In this document: positions 26,525 to 35,441 of the stretch, piece after piece
How the letters are laid out: every line of letters starts with the position of its first letter
How positions within the stretch are numbered: position 1 is the stretch's first letter
Assembly (NCBI RefSeq): GCF_001693485.1
Contig: NZ_MAXC01000051.1
Span: 62,001 to 126,000 of the forward strand
DNA: 64,000 nt
DNA from: Bradyrhizobium sp. LMTR 3
GTDB taxonomy: Bacteria; Pseudomonadota; Alphaproteobacteria; Rhizobiales; Xanthobacteraceae
Reading direction: 5' to 3'
Made by a program: the position numbers and the translations under genes
Notes under the pieces: generated by a model
What the model was told of the DNA's origin: nothing
The model's input: only the letters and a program-made list of their open reading frames with translations
The model's database searches: none

Positions 26525-29227
26525 CTAGTTCGCCGTCGCCAGCTTCCGCGGCTCGGCTTCGGTTCCCGCCTGCGTGATCAGCCGCTTCAATTCCGGAATG
26601 CAGGAGCCGCAATTGGTGCCGGCTTTCAGCTTCGTTCCGATATCGGCAGCCGAACGCGCGCCCGCTGCGATAGTGTCGCAAATCGTGTTGCGGCCGACGC
26701 CGAAGCAGGCGCAGACGATCGGGCCGGCGTTGGCGAGGCCATCGACCGATTTGCCCGAGAGCAGCATGCGGCGCTGGTCGTGGCCCAGTGTATCCGCGGC
26801 AAACAAGTCCTTGACCACGTTCCAGTCACCGGCGTCGCGCGCCGGACCGATGAACAGGCAGGTGTCGATACGGTCGCCGTCAAAGGATGCGGCGCGATAG
26901 ACGCCGCCACCAAAGTCCTTGTATTCGGCAAGATCGTCGCGCGCGATGGATTTCAGCCAGGATTGCCAGCCTGCGACATCGGCATTGTCGGCGAACAGGT
27001 AGCCATGGCCGCCGTTGACGGCAACGCGCGCCACCCAGGCATGCGCGGGCAGTTCGAGTGGCTTGCGCGACAACGCAAAGCCGCGGAAGACGTATTCGTA
27101 CGGCACGATCGAGGCCGGAGTCGCCTTGTTCTCGGGCTGGCCCGAGAACGGATCGGTGACGGGCGCTACCAGCGAGCCTACGCGCGCGCCGGTCGCATTG
27201 GCCTCGCTCCAGTGGATCGGCGCGAACAGCATGCCGCGCTGCTGGCGTTCGCTGACGATGACGCGGAGCGTGCATTGCCCGTAGTCGGTGGTGACGCGTG
27301 CGAAGTCGCCGTCGGCGACGCCGTATTTTGCGGCATCGTCCGGATGGACTTCGACGAACGGCTCCGGCAGATGCTGGCCGAGCCGCGGGCTTTCCCCCGT
27401 GCGCGTCATGGTGTGCCACTGGTCGCGGATGCGCCCGGTGTTGAGCCGTAGCGGCCGCGCCGCGGTGGTCTCGGTCCGCAGCGCCGGAGTTTCCGGCGCG
27501 ACGAAACGGGCTCTGAAATCGTTGGCAAAGAAGCCGCCTTCGGCGAAGAAGCGCGCTTGCGGCTCGGTCCCTTGCCGTACCGGCCATTGCACCGGCGTCA
27601 TTGCATCGAAATCGCTGTCCGACAGCGACTGCAGCGCACCGATATCGAAGTCGCGCGCGCCCACGTTCTCGAAGGCCGAGAGCGCGGCGTGCTCGCGAAA
27701 AATATCCGCCGCCGAGGTGAAGCTGAAGGCCGCGCCGAAGCCGAGGCGCCTGGCGACCTCACCCATGATCCACCAATCGGGCTTGGCCTCTCCCGGCGCG
27801 GGAAGAAACGCGCGCTGCCGCGAGATGCGCCGTTCCGAGTTGGTCACCGTGCCGGATTTCTCGCCCCAGGCCTGCGCTGGCAGCAGCACATGCGCGCCCG
27901 CGTCCACCGTGTCGTTCGAGATCACGTTCTCGGAAATCACGAACAACTCGAGCTTCTTCAGGGCTTCGCGAACACCGTCCGCGTTCGGCAGCGACACCGC
28001 CGGATTGGTGCCCATCACCCATAACGCCTTGATCTCGCCGCGCGCGATGGCCTCGAACATCTGCACCGCCTTCAGGCCCTCATGGGTGGCGATGCGCGGC
28101 GCCTTCCAGAACCGCCGCACGCGATCGATATCCGGCGGCGTGAATCCCATATGGGCGGCGAGCTGGTTGGCAAGCCCGCCGACCTCGCGGCCGCCCATCG
28201 CGTTGGGCTGCCCGGTCAGCGAGAACGGCGACGCGCCCGGCAGGCCGATCCGGCCGGTCGCGAGGTGGCAATTGAGGATGGCGTTGACCTTGTCGGTGCC
28301 CTGCGCCGACTGGTTGACGCCCTGCGAATAGAGGGTGACCACCCGCGGCGTGCTGGCAAACACCTGGAAGAACGTCGCAACGTCCTCCTCAGGCAAGCCG
28401 GTCGCGAGCGCCGTAGCCCCGATGCTTCCGGCGATGCTGCGCGCGCGGGCAATAGCATTGTCGAAGCCGGTGGTGTGGAGTTCGATGTAGTCGCGGTCGA
28501 GCACGCCGCTGTCCGCGAGGTAAACCAGCAACCCGCTGAACAACGCTGTATCCGTGCCCGGCCTCAATCCCAGGAACAGATCGTCGTCGCCGACGGTGTC
28601 AGTCCGGCGCGGGTCGATCACGACGATGCGCGCACCGCGCTTCTGCTTGTTGACCAGCATGCGCTGGTACAGCACCGGATGGCACCAGGCCGCATTGGAG
28701 CCGACCAGCACCAAGAGGTCGGCCTCGTCGAGATCCTCGTAACATCCCGGCACGGTGTCGGCGCCAAAAGCGCGGCGGTGGCCGGCGACGGACGAGGCCA
28801 TGCACAGCCTCGAATTGGTGTCGACGTTGGCGCTGCCGACAAAGCCCTTCATCAGCTTGTTGGCGACGTAGTAGTCCTCCGTCAGCAACTGGCCGGAAAG
28901 ATAGAACGCAACTGCGCCCGGACCGTCGCGCGCGATGATGTGGTGAAACCTGTGCGCGACATGGTCCAGCGCGTCGCTCCAGGCCACCCGCTCCATGGTT
29001 CCTTTGCCGCAGCGGATCATCGGATAGAGCAGCCGGTTCGCTAGCCCGAGCGTCTCGCCAAGCGCCGAACCCTTCGAGCACAGCCGGCCGAAATTGGCGG
29101 GATGGTCGGGATCGCCCGAGATCGCCGCCCCGCCCCGCCCGTCCGGCGTCGCCAATATTCCGCAGCCCACGCCGCAATAGGCGCAGGTGGTTTTGACAGC
29201 GCGGAGATCGGGATCGACGACTGTCAT
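26525..29227 (-). CDS. nasC: Assimilatory nitrate reductase, catalytic subunit
   Basis: A 900-residue molybdopterin enzyme that reduces nitrate to nitrite in the cytoplasm. An N-terminal [4Fe-4S] site is formed by CAYCGVGC with the distal Cys in GRLCSKG. Molybdopterin-guanine-dinucleotide binding regions follow (LLVLVGSNAAWCHPV, MGTNPAVSLPN). The C-terminal 70 residues carry a BFD-like [2Fe-2S] domain with CACFGVG and NCGSC, as in assimilatory NasA/NasC but not in periplasmic NapA. It is the last gene of the nitrate operon, 13 bp after the flavoprotein gene. Start MTVVDPDLRAVKT. Confidence 0.96.
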   Translation of the reverse strand: MTVVDPDLRAVKTTCAYCGVGCGILATPDGRGGAAISGDPDHPANFGRLCSKGSALGETLGLANRLLYPMIRCGKGTMERVAWSDALDHVAHRFHHIIARDGPGAVAFYLSGQLLTEDYYVANKLMKGFVGSANVDTNSRLCMASSVAGHRRAFGADTVPGCYEDLDEADLLVLVGSNAAWCHPVLYQRMLVNKQKRGARIVVIDPRRTDTVGDDDLFLGLRPGTDTALFSGLLVYLADSGVLDRDYIELHTTGFDNAIARARSIAGSIGATALATGLPEEDVATFFQVFASTPRVVTLYSQGVNQSAQGTDKVNAILNCHLATGRIGLPGASPFSLTGQPNAMGGREVGGLANQLAAHMGFTPPDIDRVRRFWKAPRIATHEGLKAVQMFEAIARGEIKALWVMGTNPAVSLPNADGVREALKKLELFVISENVISNDTVDAGAHVLLPAQAWGEKSGTVTNSERRISRQRAFLPAPGEAKPDWWIMGEVARRLGFGAAFSFTSAADIFREHAALSAFENVGARDFDIGALQSLSDSDFDAMTPVQWPVRQGTEPQARFFAEGGFFANDFRARFVAPETPALRTETTAARPLRLNTGRIRDQWHTMTRTGESPRLGQHLPEPFVEVHPDDAAKYGVADGDFARVTTDYGQCTLRVIVSERQQRGMLFAPIHWSEANATGARVGSLVAPVTDPFSGQPENKATPASIVPYEYVFRGFALSRKPLELPAHAWVARVAVNGGHGYLFADNADVAGWQSWLKSIARDDLAEYKDFGGGVYRAASFDGDRIDTCLFIGPARDAGDWNVVKDLFAADTLGHDQRRMLLSGKSVDGLANAGPIVCACFGVGRNTICDTIAAGARSAADIGTKLKAGTNCGSCIPELKRLITQAGTEAEPRKLATAN

Positions 29228-29240
29228 GCCAGCAATCCGA

Positions 29241-30458
29241 TCATGCCGCCTCGGAACGGATCGCGAGCGAGCGGCCGAACATCATATCGGCGCGAATTCG
29301 GGCCGTCGGCTGACGCGTGCGGATCAATTCGAGATACCAAAGCGCGTCGACGACATCGCCGATCAGCACCGCGCCGGTCAACCGCCCATCCGCGATCACG
29401 AGCTTCTTGTAAGTGCCGTGGTTGATGTCGGACAGCACGATGGCCTCGCTGCCGTCGCCGCCCATGAAATCGCCGGCGGAGAACACGCTGACACCGGAAA
29501 CTTTCAGATTGGTCGCAACGATGCTTCCGCTGTACGACGCTTCACGCCCGGCGAGATGCCGCGCCAGCACCCCCGCCTGCTCATAGGCCGGCTCAACCAA
29601 GCCGTAGCAGATGCCGCGATGTTCGGCGCATTCGCCGATCGCGAATATGCCGGACGCGTCGGTCTGCAGATAGTCGTCGACCACAATGCCGCGGTTGACA
29701 GAGATACCGGCTTCCCTGGCGAGCGCGATGTTCGGACGAATGCCTGCGGCAAAGATCACGGCGTCGGCCTCAAGCCGGCGTCCGTCCGCCAGTTCGACGC
29801 CTTCAACCCGCGTCTCGCCATGAATGTGCGCCGTGTTGGCGTTGAGCAGGATCTCGATGCCCTTGCTCTCGACGAGGGATTTTAATATCGCCGCCGCAGG
29901 CGCGTCGAGCTGTCGCTCCATCAGGCGGTCCATCAGATGCACCAGCGTCACCGGCGCGCCGGCCTTGGCGAGGCCATAAGCCGCCTCGAGACCCAGCAGT
30001 CCACCGCCAACCACCACCACGCGCTTTTTCTGCGCGGCCAGTGTCAGCAGCAAGTCGACGTCGCGGCTGTCGCGGAACGTGTGGACGCCTGCTAGATCGG
30101 CGCCGGCTACATTCAGCCGCAGCGGCGACGACCCTGTGGTCAGCACCAGTTTCGAAAACGGAATGCTCTCGTCGTTCTCGATCTTGAGTTCACGGCGACC
30201 GACATCAATCTCGGTCGCCACGCAGCCATATTTCAGGGTGACGCCGCGGTCGCGCCACCAGGACGCCGGCCGCAGCTCGATGTCCTGCGAAGTGGTTTCG
30301 CCGGCCAGCACCGACGATAGCAGCACGCGATTATAGGCAAGCCGCGGTTCGTCGCCGATCACGGCGACCGCGTAGCGGCCCAGGGCAGCCTTGGCCAGTT
30401 CATCGACCAGGCGGGCAGCGGCCATGCCGTTGCCAACGATGACGAGCGGTTCGCTCAT
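29241..30458 (-). CDS. flp: FAD/NAD(P)H oxidoreductase of the nitrate operon (Flp/NasB type)
   Basis: A 405-residue flavoprotein with two nucleotide-binding folds: VIVGNGMAAARLV at the N-terminus for FAD and VVVVGGGLLGLEAAYGL near 150 for NAD(P)H, followed by the DASGIFAIGECAEH motif that binds the flavin. It resembles the N-terminal half of NirB. In Bradyrhizobium nitrate assimilation a flavoprotein of this type (Flp) lies between the haemoglobin gene and nasC and feeds electrons to nitrate reductase and the globin. The order here is the same. Confidence 0.93.
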   Translation of the reverse strand: MSEPLVIVGNGMAAARLVDELAKAALGRYAVAVIGDEPRLAYNRVLLSSVLAGETTSQDIELRPASWWRDRGVTLKYGCVATEIDVGRRELKIENDESIPFSKLVLTTGSSPLRLNVAGADLAGVHTFRDSRDVDLLLTLAAQKKRVVVVGGGLLGLEAAYGLAKAGAPVTLVHLMDRLMERQLDAPAAAILKSLVESKGIEILLNANTAHIHGETRVEGVELADGRRLEADAVIFAAGIRPNIALAREAGISVNRGIVVDDYLQTDASGIFAIGECAEHRGICYGLVEPAYEQAGVLARHLAGREASYSGSIVATNLKVSGVSVFSAGDFMGGDGSEAIVLSDINHGTYKKLVIADGRLTGAVLIGDVVDALWYLELIRTRQPTARIRADMMFGRSLAIRSEAA

Positions 30459-30468
30459 GGCGCATTCC

Positions 30469-30891
30469 TTAGTCGGCGGCTTGAGTGCTGCCGTAGGCTT
30501 CCGAGATCATGTAACCGGACAGCGTGGTGTAGGCCGCGGTCCAGGCCGCGGCGACATCAGGCGTCCAGGCCGCGCCAAGACCTTTTTCGAGCGTCCACAG
30601 CAGCGCGCCGCCAACTACGGGATAGTGCTCGGCCTTGGCGCCGTAGCTGACGTGACGCTTTGCCAAGGCGCTGGCGGCCGGCAACACCGATTCGAGATTG
30701 CCCAGGCCGTTCACCACCACGGCCAGCGTCGTCACCAGCTTCTTGCGCTGCTCTTTCATGTCGACAGGAAACATCGCCTTCACCGTTGGCGCGACCTCGA
30801 ATAGGCGATCGTAGAATATGATGGCGGCTTGCTCCGAAATCGGCGCAACTTTGGCGAAACTCTCCTGAACCAGATTGATTTGTGTTGGCAC
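30469..30891 (-). CDS. bjgb: Single-domain haemoglobin
   Basis: A 140-residue globin related to the haem domain of flavohaemoglobins. The helix with LAKRHVSYGAKAEHYPVVG carries the proximal His, and FYDRLFEVAPTVKAMFP is typical of the B-C region. The start is GTG 30891; the GTG at 30906 would lie upstream of the GAGGAGA ribosome site and so is not used. In Bradyrhizobium diazoefficiens the homologue Bjgb detoxifies nitric oxide made during nitrate use. It lacks its own reductase domain; the adjacent flavoprotein could serve that role. Confidence 0.93.
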   Translation of the reverse strand: MPTQINLVQESFAKVAPISEQAAIIFYDRLFEVAPTVKAMFPVDMKEQRKKLVTTLAVVVNGLGNLESVLPAASALAKRHVSYGAKAEHYPVVGGALLWTLEKGLGAAWTPDVAAAWTAAYTTLSGYMISEAYGSTQAAD

Positions 30892-30978
30892 CGAAACTCT
30901 CCTCACGTGTTAAGGGCAATCCAGTTCGTCGCGCCGCGAGAACAATAGTTCACCGCCAAAGCTCCATAAGAGAAGCGC

Positions 30979-31773
30979 CTACGCCGCCTCGACGAAGCGA
31001 TGCCGCTCGTAGAGGAATTCGAGCACGCGCTGCCGGCACTTGAGGTAGCCGGGGTTGGTCGCGAGCTCGAGCCGCTTGCGCGGACGCGCCAGCGGCACTT
31101 CCAGCACCTCGCCGATCCGCGCGCTCGGCCCGTTGGTCATCATCACGATGCGGTCCGACAGCAGCACGGCTTCGTCTACGTCGTGGGTGATCATCAAGAT
31201 GGTGTTGCCGAGCTTCTGGTGCAGCGCCATCACCGAGTCCTGCAGATGCGCACGCGTCAGTGCGTCAAGCGCGCCGAACGGCTCGTCGAGCAAAAGAACT
31301 TTCGGCTCCATCGCCAGCGCACGGGCGATGCCGACGCGCTGCTTCATGCCACCTGAAATTTCCGACGGGCGCTTGTCCTTGGCGTGCGCCATCTGCACCA
31401 GGTTGAGATTGTGCATCACCCAGGCGTCACGTTCGGCGCGGCTCTTGGTCGACGAAAACACCTTGTCGACGCCGAGCTTGACGTTTTCGTACACCGTCAG
31501 CCACGGCAGCAGGCTGTGGTTCTGAAACACCACCGCGCGATCCGGTCCCGGCGAATTGACCTCGCGGTTCTCCAGCAGCACCCCACCATTTGTGGCGCCG
31601 GTGAGGCCGGCGACGATGTTGAGCAGCGTGGACTTGCCACAGCCGGAATGGCCGATGATCGAGACGTATTCGCCCTTCTCGATCGTCAGGCTGATGTCCT
31701 TCAGCACTTCTGTCGTGGCGTTGCCGCGGGTGAACGTCTTGTCGATATGGTCGAGCTTCAGATAGGCCTGCAT
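30979..31773 (-). CDS. nrtC: Nitrate ABC transporter ATPase
   Basis: A 264-residue ATPase of the nitrate/sulfonate/taurine group: Walker A GHSGCGKS, signature EISGGMKQRVGIARAL, Walker B LLLDEPFGALD. It has only the ATPase domain and lacks the binding-protein-like extension of cyanobacterial NrtC, so it is NrtD-like in shape. The start at 31773 follows an AAGGAT site. It is 11 bp after nrtB and 87 bp before the globin gene. Confidence 0.95.
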   Translation of the reverse strand: MQAYLKLDHIDKTFTRGNATTEVLKDISLTIEKGEYVSIIGHSGCGKSTLLNIVAGLTGATNGGVLLENREVNSPGPDRAVVFQNHSLLPWLTVYENVKLGVDKVFSSTKSRAERDAWVMHNLNLVQMAHAKDKRPSEISGGMKQRVGIARALAMEPKVLLLDEPFGALDALTRAHLQDSVMALHQKLGNTILMITHDVDEAVLLSDRIVMMTNGPSARIGEVLEVPLARPRKRLELATNPGYLKCRQRVLEFLYERHRFVEAA

Positions 31774-31784
31774 GACTTGATCCT

Positions 31785-32681
31785 TCAGTTCAGCGCGGTG
31801 CCGCGGGTTACGACGTTCGCCAGTCCCGCGATCAGGCGGTCGAGCACGAAGCCGATGATGCCGACATAGAACAGCGCGAGGATGATTTCGCTGATGTGCG
31901 AGGAATTCCAGGCGTCCCAGATGAAGAAGCCGATGCCGACGCCGCCGATCAGCATTTCCGCGGCCACGATCGCCAGCCACGACAGGCCGATGCCGATGCG
32001 AAGGCCCGTGAAGATGTAGGGCGCCGCCGCCGGAATCATGATCTTGGAGAAGAACTCCAATGGATTGAGCTGCACGACGGCTGCGACGTTCCGGTAATCC
32101 TGCGGGATGTTGCGGATGCCGACCGCGGTGTTGATGATGATCGGCCAGACCGAAGTGATGAAGATGACGAAGATCGCCGACGGCTGTCCATCACGGAACG
32201 CGGCCAGCGACAGCGGCAGCCAGGCCAGCGGCGGAATGGTGCGCAGCACCTGGAAGAGCGGATCGAGCCCGCGCATCGCCCACACCGATTGCCCGACCAG
32301 CGTGCCGAGCGCGATACCGACGATCGCGGCAATCGAATAGCCATACGCGACGCGCTGCAGCGAGGCGGACAGGTGCCAGAACAGGCCCTTGTCGATTCCG
32401 CCGTTGTCGAAGAACGGATCGAAGATCAGCTCCTTGGTATCCTTGAAGACGCGCGAAGGCGGCGGCAGGGTCGATCCGGTGCGGCGGCAGACCAGCTCCC
32501 AGAACAACATCAGGAGCGCAAGCACGATCAGCGGCGGCACGACGCGCACCGCGATCTCCTTGCTCATCTTGACGTATTTCTCGGCACGCGGCGCCGGCTT
32601 CGGCGTCATCATCACCACCGGCGCCGCAGAGGTCGGAATGGCCACGGCGGTGGCTTCGGATTTGATCGCAGGCATCGACAT
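31785..32681 (-). CDS. nrtB: Nitrate ABC transporter permease
   Basis: A 298-residue inner-membrane permease with about six hydrophobic segments and the cytoplasmic EAA loop typical of the NrtB/SsuC family (NVAAVVQLNPLEFFSKIMIP). The first 40 residues are soluble, rich in Ala, Pro and Thr. ATG 32681 is preferred over the upstream TTG 32705 since GGAG then lies in front of it. It lies between nrtA and nrtC in the operon. Confidence 0.94.
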   Translation of the reverse strand: MSMPAIKSEATAVAIPTSAAPVVMMTPKPAPRAEKYVKMSKEIAVRVVPPLIVLALLMLFWELVCRRTGSTLPPPSRVFKDTKELIFDPFFDNGGIDKGLFWHLSASLQRVAYGYSIAAIVGIALGTLVGQSVWAMRGLDPLFQVLRTIPPLAWLPLSLAAFRDGQPSAIFVIFITSVWPIIINTAVGIRNIPQDYRNVAAVVQLNPLEFFSKIMIPAAAPYIFTGLRIGIGLSWLAIVAAEMLIGGVGIGFFIWDAWNSSHISEIILALFYVGIIGFVLDRLIAGLANVVTRGTALN

Positions 32682-32744
32682 TGAAGTTGTATCTCCGTGT
32701 TTCAATGAGCGGGCCGCCCGCAGTTGCGCGCGGCCCGGGCTTGA

Positions 32745-34064
32745 TCAGACTTCAACACGCTTGATCGACAGCGACTTCAGGTATGCAGCCGGGTTTTCCG
32801 GATCGAACACCTTGCCGTCGAAAAAGGTCTCCTTGCCGCGCGAAGTCGAGGCTGGAATGTCGGAAGCCGCGACGCCGAGCGTCTTGGCGGCATCGCGCCA
32901 CATATCTTCGCGGTTGACCTTGCCGATCAGCGCCTTGGTGTCGAAGCCTGCATCAAATTTGCCCCAGCGGATGTCCTCGGTGAGGAACCAGAGATCGTGG
33001 CTCTGGAACGGATAGGACGCGTGGTCGCGCCAGTACTTCATGATGTGCGGCGAGTTCTCGACGACCTTGCCGGGGATGCCGTAGTCGAACTTGCCCGCCG
33101 AACGGTCATAAACGTCGTCGACAGGGCAATTCATCCACTGCCGCTTGCCCATGATGGTGGCGAGCTCTTTCTTGTTCTCGGCCTTGTCAGACCATTGCTG
33201 CGCCTCCATCACAGCCATCAGGATTGCCTTGGCGGCTTTTGGGTATTTGTCGACCCAGGCAGCGCGCATACCCAATGACTTTTCGGGGTGCTTGGCCCAG
33301 ATTTCTCCTGTCGTGACGGCGGTGTAGCCGATCTTCTGATTGATCAATTGCAGGTTCCACGGCTCGCCGACGCAGAAGCAATCCATGGTGCCGACCTTCA
33401 TGTTGGCGACCATTTGCGGCGGCGGCACCACGATGGTTTCGATATCCTTGTCGGGATCGATGCCGCCGGCAGCGAGCCAGTAGCGGAGCCAGAGATCGTG
33501 GGTCCCGCCGGGGAAAGTCATCGCGGCCTTGATCGACTTGCCGGCAGCCTTCTTCTTCTCAAGCGCAACCTTGAACGGCGCGGTGTCGACGCCGAGCTTG
33601 AGGTCGGCATATTCGTTGGAAACGGAGATGCACTGGCTGTCGAGATTGAGCCGCGCCAGGATGTACATCGGCGTCGGCACGTTGTTCTGCGTCACCTTGC
33701 CGGCCGAAATCAGATACGGCATCGGCGTCAGGATATGCGCGCCATCGATGCCGTTGCCTTCCGAGCCGAGCACGAGATTGTCGCGGGTGGTACCCCACGA
33801 CGCCTGCTTGGCGACCTCGACGTCGGGCATGCCGTGCTTGGCGAAAAATCCTTTGTCCTTGGCAACGAACAATGGCCCCGCGTCGCTCAGCGCAATGAAC
33901 CCGAGCGTCGCCTTGGTCACTTCCGGACCCGCGCCTTGCGCAAACGCGCCGGCGGGGAAGTTCAGCTTGGCGGCGGCGAGCAGTGCTGCCGTGCCGCCGG
34001 TCGCCTTCAGGAGCTGGCGGCGGCTGAAACCGCGGCGCGAGGTCGGATGGGTAGGCTTCGTCAT
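32745..34064 (-). CDS. nrtA: Nitrate ABC transporter substrate-binding protein
   Basis: A 439-residue periplasmic nitrate-binding protein. The N-terminus SRRGFSRRQLLKATGG is a Tat signal, followed by AFAQ as a cleavage site. Characteristic NrtA stretches are GFIALSDAGPLFVAKDKGFF and MKVGTMDCFCVGEPWN. The start at 34064 has AAGGAG about 10 bp upstream. It opens the nrtABC-bjgb-flp-nasC operon, driven from the intergenic region at 34065-34393. Confidence 0.95.
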   Translation of the reverse strand: MTKPTHPTSRRGFSRRQLLKATGGTAALLAAAKLNFPAGAFAQGAGPEVTKATLGFIALSDAGPLFVAKDKGFFAKHGMPDVEVAKQASWGTTRDNLVLGSEGNGIDGAHILTPMPYLISAGKVTQNNVPTPMYILARLNLDSQCISVSNEYADLKLGVDTAPFKVALEKKKAAGKSIKAAMTFPGGTHDLWLRYWLAAGGIDPDKDIETIVVPPPQMVANMKVGTMDCFCVGEPWNLQLINQKIGYTAVTTGEIWAKHPEKSLGMRAAWVDKYPKAAKAILMAVMEAQQWSDKAENKKELATIMGKRQWMNCPVDDVYDRSAGKFDYGIPGKVVENSPHIMKYWRDHASYPFQSHDLWFLTEDIRWGKFDAGFDTKALIGKVNREDMWRDAAKTLGVAASDIPASTSRGKETFFDGKVFDPENPAAYLKSLSIKRVEV

Positions 34065-34218
34065 GGGTAGTGCGCTCCTTTGCGTGTGAATGGGGCCCTC
34101 CGTTTCGTGTCGCCGCGCGAGACGCATAAGGGCGCGCGCCGGGGATGCCCGGACGTGCGGCGTCACAATTCGGATAAGTGGTCTCAAGGGACGGCGACAA
34201 TGGCGTCGGCACTAGCTA

Positions 34219-34235
34219 TTCAAGCTTTGTGCCAA
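34219..34235 (-). promoter_or_regulatory. Sigma-54-like promoter of the nitrate operon
   Basis: On the minus strand TTGGCAC-AAAGC-TTGAA matches TTGGCAC-N5-TTGCW except for the last two positions (AA instead of CW). It lies about 155 bp upstream of nrtA. Nitrate assimilation in Bradyrhizobium is under nitrogen control by NtrC, which acts with sigma-54, so this is expected. The changed base in the -12 element makes it weaker than the consensus. Confidence 0.5.
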
Positions 34236-34342
34236 GCCTTCCGCACTGCAAAAAGACTATTAATATCAGTATATTGACAGATACCTGCCGTATAAATAGG
34301 CGACGGTCAGGAACCAGTCATCGCATCCTAAACTTGCGATTC

Positions 34343-34375
34343 GCTCAATCTTTGTGCGACGCACAAGAATTGAGC
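34343..34375. promoter_or_regulatory. 33-bp palindrome upstream of the nitrate operon
   Basis: GCTCAAT...ATTGAGC outer arms and TTGTGC-GAC-GCACAA inner arms give a nearly perfect 33-bp inverted repeat with mismatches only at two positions per arm and the centre. It lies 108-156 bp upstream of the sigma-54-like site and just after the dioxygenase stop at 34394. It could be an enhancer site for the nrt promoter or a terminator hairpin for the dioxygenase; no T-run follows it on the minus strand, which favours the first. Confidence 0.55.
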
Positions 34376-34393
34376 AAGCTGTGCAACCCTGCC

Positions 34394-35308
34394 TTACGCG
34401 CCCTCTGCGGCCTTCGCCATCATCGGTTTCGGCGCGCTTCCCTCGCCTGGCTTCATGCGGAATTCGTAGGTCATCAGGTGCCACGGCTCGCCCGCGGGCT
34501 TGCCATCCGGCATCGTTGGATCGGTACGCTTCTCGATTCTGGCGACCAGTTCGTCCTTGACCCCGAACACCACGTCGGAATCGAGGTATTTGTCGCCGTC
34601 GATGAAGACGTGGGTGATCAGCGGCTGATAGCCGGGCGCATCGACCAGGAAATGCACGTGGGCCGGCCGCATCGGGTGACGGCCGGTCTGCACGATCATC
34701 TCGCCCACCGGGCCGTCGGTCGGAATCGGGTAACTGCACGGCAGGATGGTGCGGAAGAAGAACCTTCCATCGGCATCGGTAATGAAACGCGCCCGCGACG
34801 ACGGCCCTTCAGTCGCATAGGCCGGCTTCTGGGAATCATAGAAGCCGTCATCGTCGGCATGCCAGATGTCCACCGGCACGCCGGCCAGCGGCTTGCCCTC
34901 GAGGTCGGTGACGCAGCTCTGCACGAACATCCGCTCGCCGGGTAGCGTCGCCGAGATATCGGTGCCGTGCGGCGTCACCTTGTGCTCGCCGACATAGAAC
35001 GGGCCGAGCACCGTGGTCTCGGTGGCGCCCTCGCGCTCCCGGTGGTTCACGGCATCGACCAGCATCGACACGCCGAGCACGTCGGACAGCAGAATGAACT
35101 CCTGCCGGATCGGGGTGCACTTCTGGCCGGTCCGCGTTAGAAAATCGATCGCATATTCCCATTCCTCGAAGGTGAGGTCAGTCTTGCGGACATAGTCGTG
35201 GAGGGACTTCACCAGTTCCTGCAGCAGGAATTTGGCGCGCGTATCAGTCGTATTGTCGAAGCTGCGGATGACGGCGGCGGTCAGTTCGGTCTCGTTGAAT
35301 TGGCGCAT
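34394..35308 (-). CDS. Intradiol ring-cleavage dioxygenase
   Basis: A 304-residue non-haem Fe(III) dioxygenase that opens catechol-type rings between the two hydroxyl carbons. The four iron ligands are visible: Tyr157 in DGFYDSQ, Tyr193 in CSYPIPTDG, His217 and His219 in RPAHVHF. LGPFYVG and the N-terminal helical dimer domain are typical of catechol 1,2- and hydroxyquinol 1,2-dioxygenases; the segment pattern favours the hydroxyquinol type but this is not certain. No other pathway gene such as maleylacetate reductase is adjacent. It is divergent from the serine hydrolase. Confidence 0.92.
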   Translation of the reverse strand: MRQFNETELTAAVIRSFDNTTDTRAKFLLQELVKSLHDYVRKTDLTFEEWEYAIDFLTRTGQKCTPIRQEFILLSDVLGVSMLVDAVNHREREGATETTVLGPFYVGEHKVTPHGTDISATLPGERMFVQSCVTDLEGKPLAGVPVDIWHADDDGFYDSQKPAYATEGPSSRARFITDADGRFFFRTILPCSYPIPTDGPVGEMIVQTGRHPMRPAHVHFLVDAPGYQPLITHVFIDGDKYLDSDVVFGVKDELVARIEKRTDPTMPDGKPAGEPWHLMTYEFRMKPGEGSAPKPMMAKAAEGA

Positions 35309-35441
35309 TTTTGCTGTCCTGCGGGGATATGCGATGGCTGGAGTCAGCCTATATCACCCTTCCAGCCCGCATAAGCACGGCCCGTTGGAACAGGGGACAC
35401 TTTTCGGCTATCAAGGCCACAGTCGCCAGCCGGAGATGCCG

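Noticed and set aside
28082..29044. A 320-codon plus-strand frame opposite nasC
   Set aside because: Antisense shadow; nasC on the other strand has all iron-sulfur and cofactor motifs.
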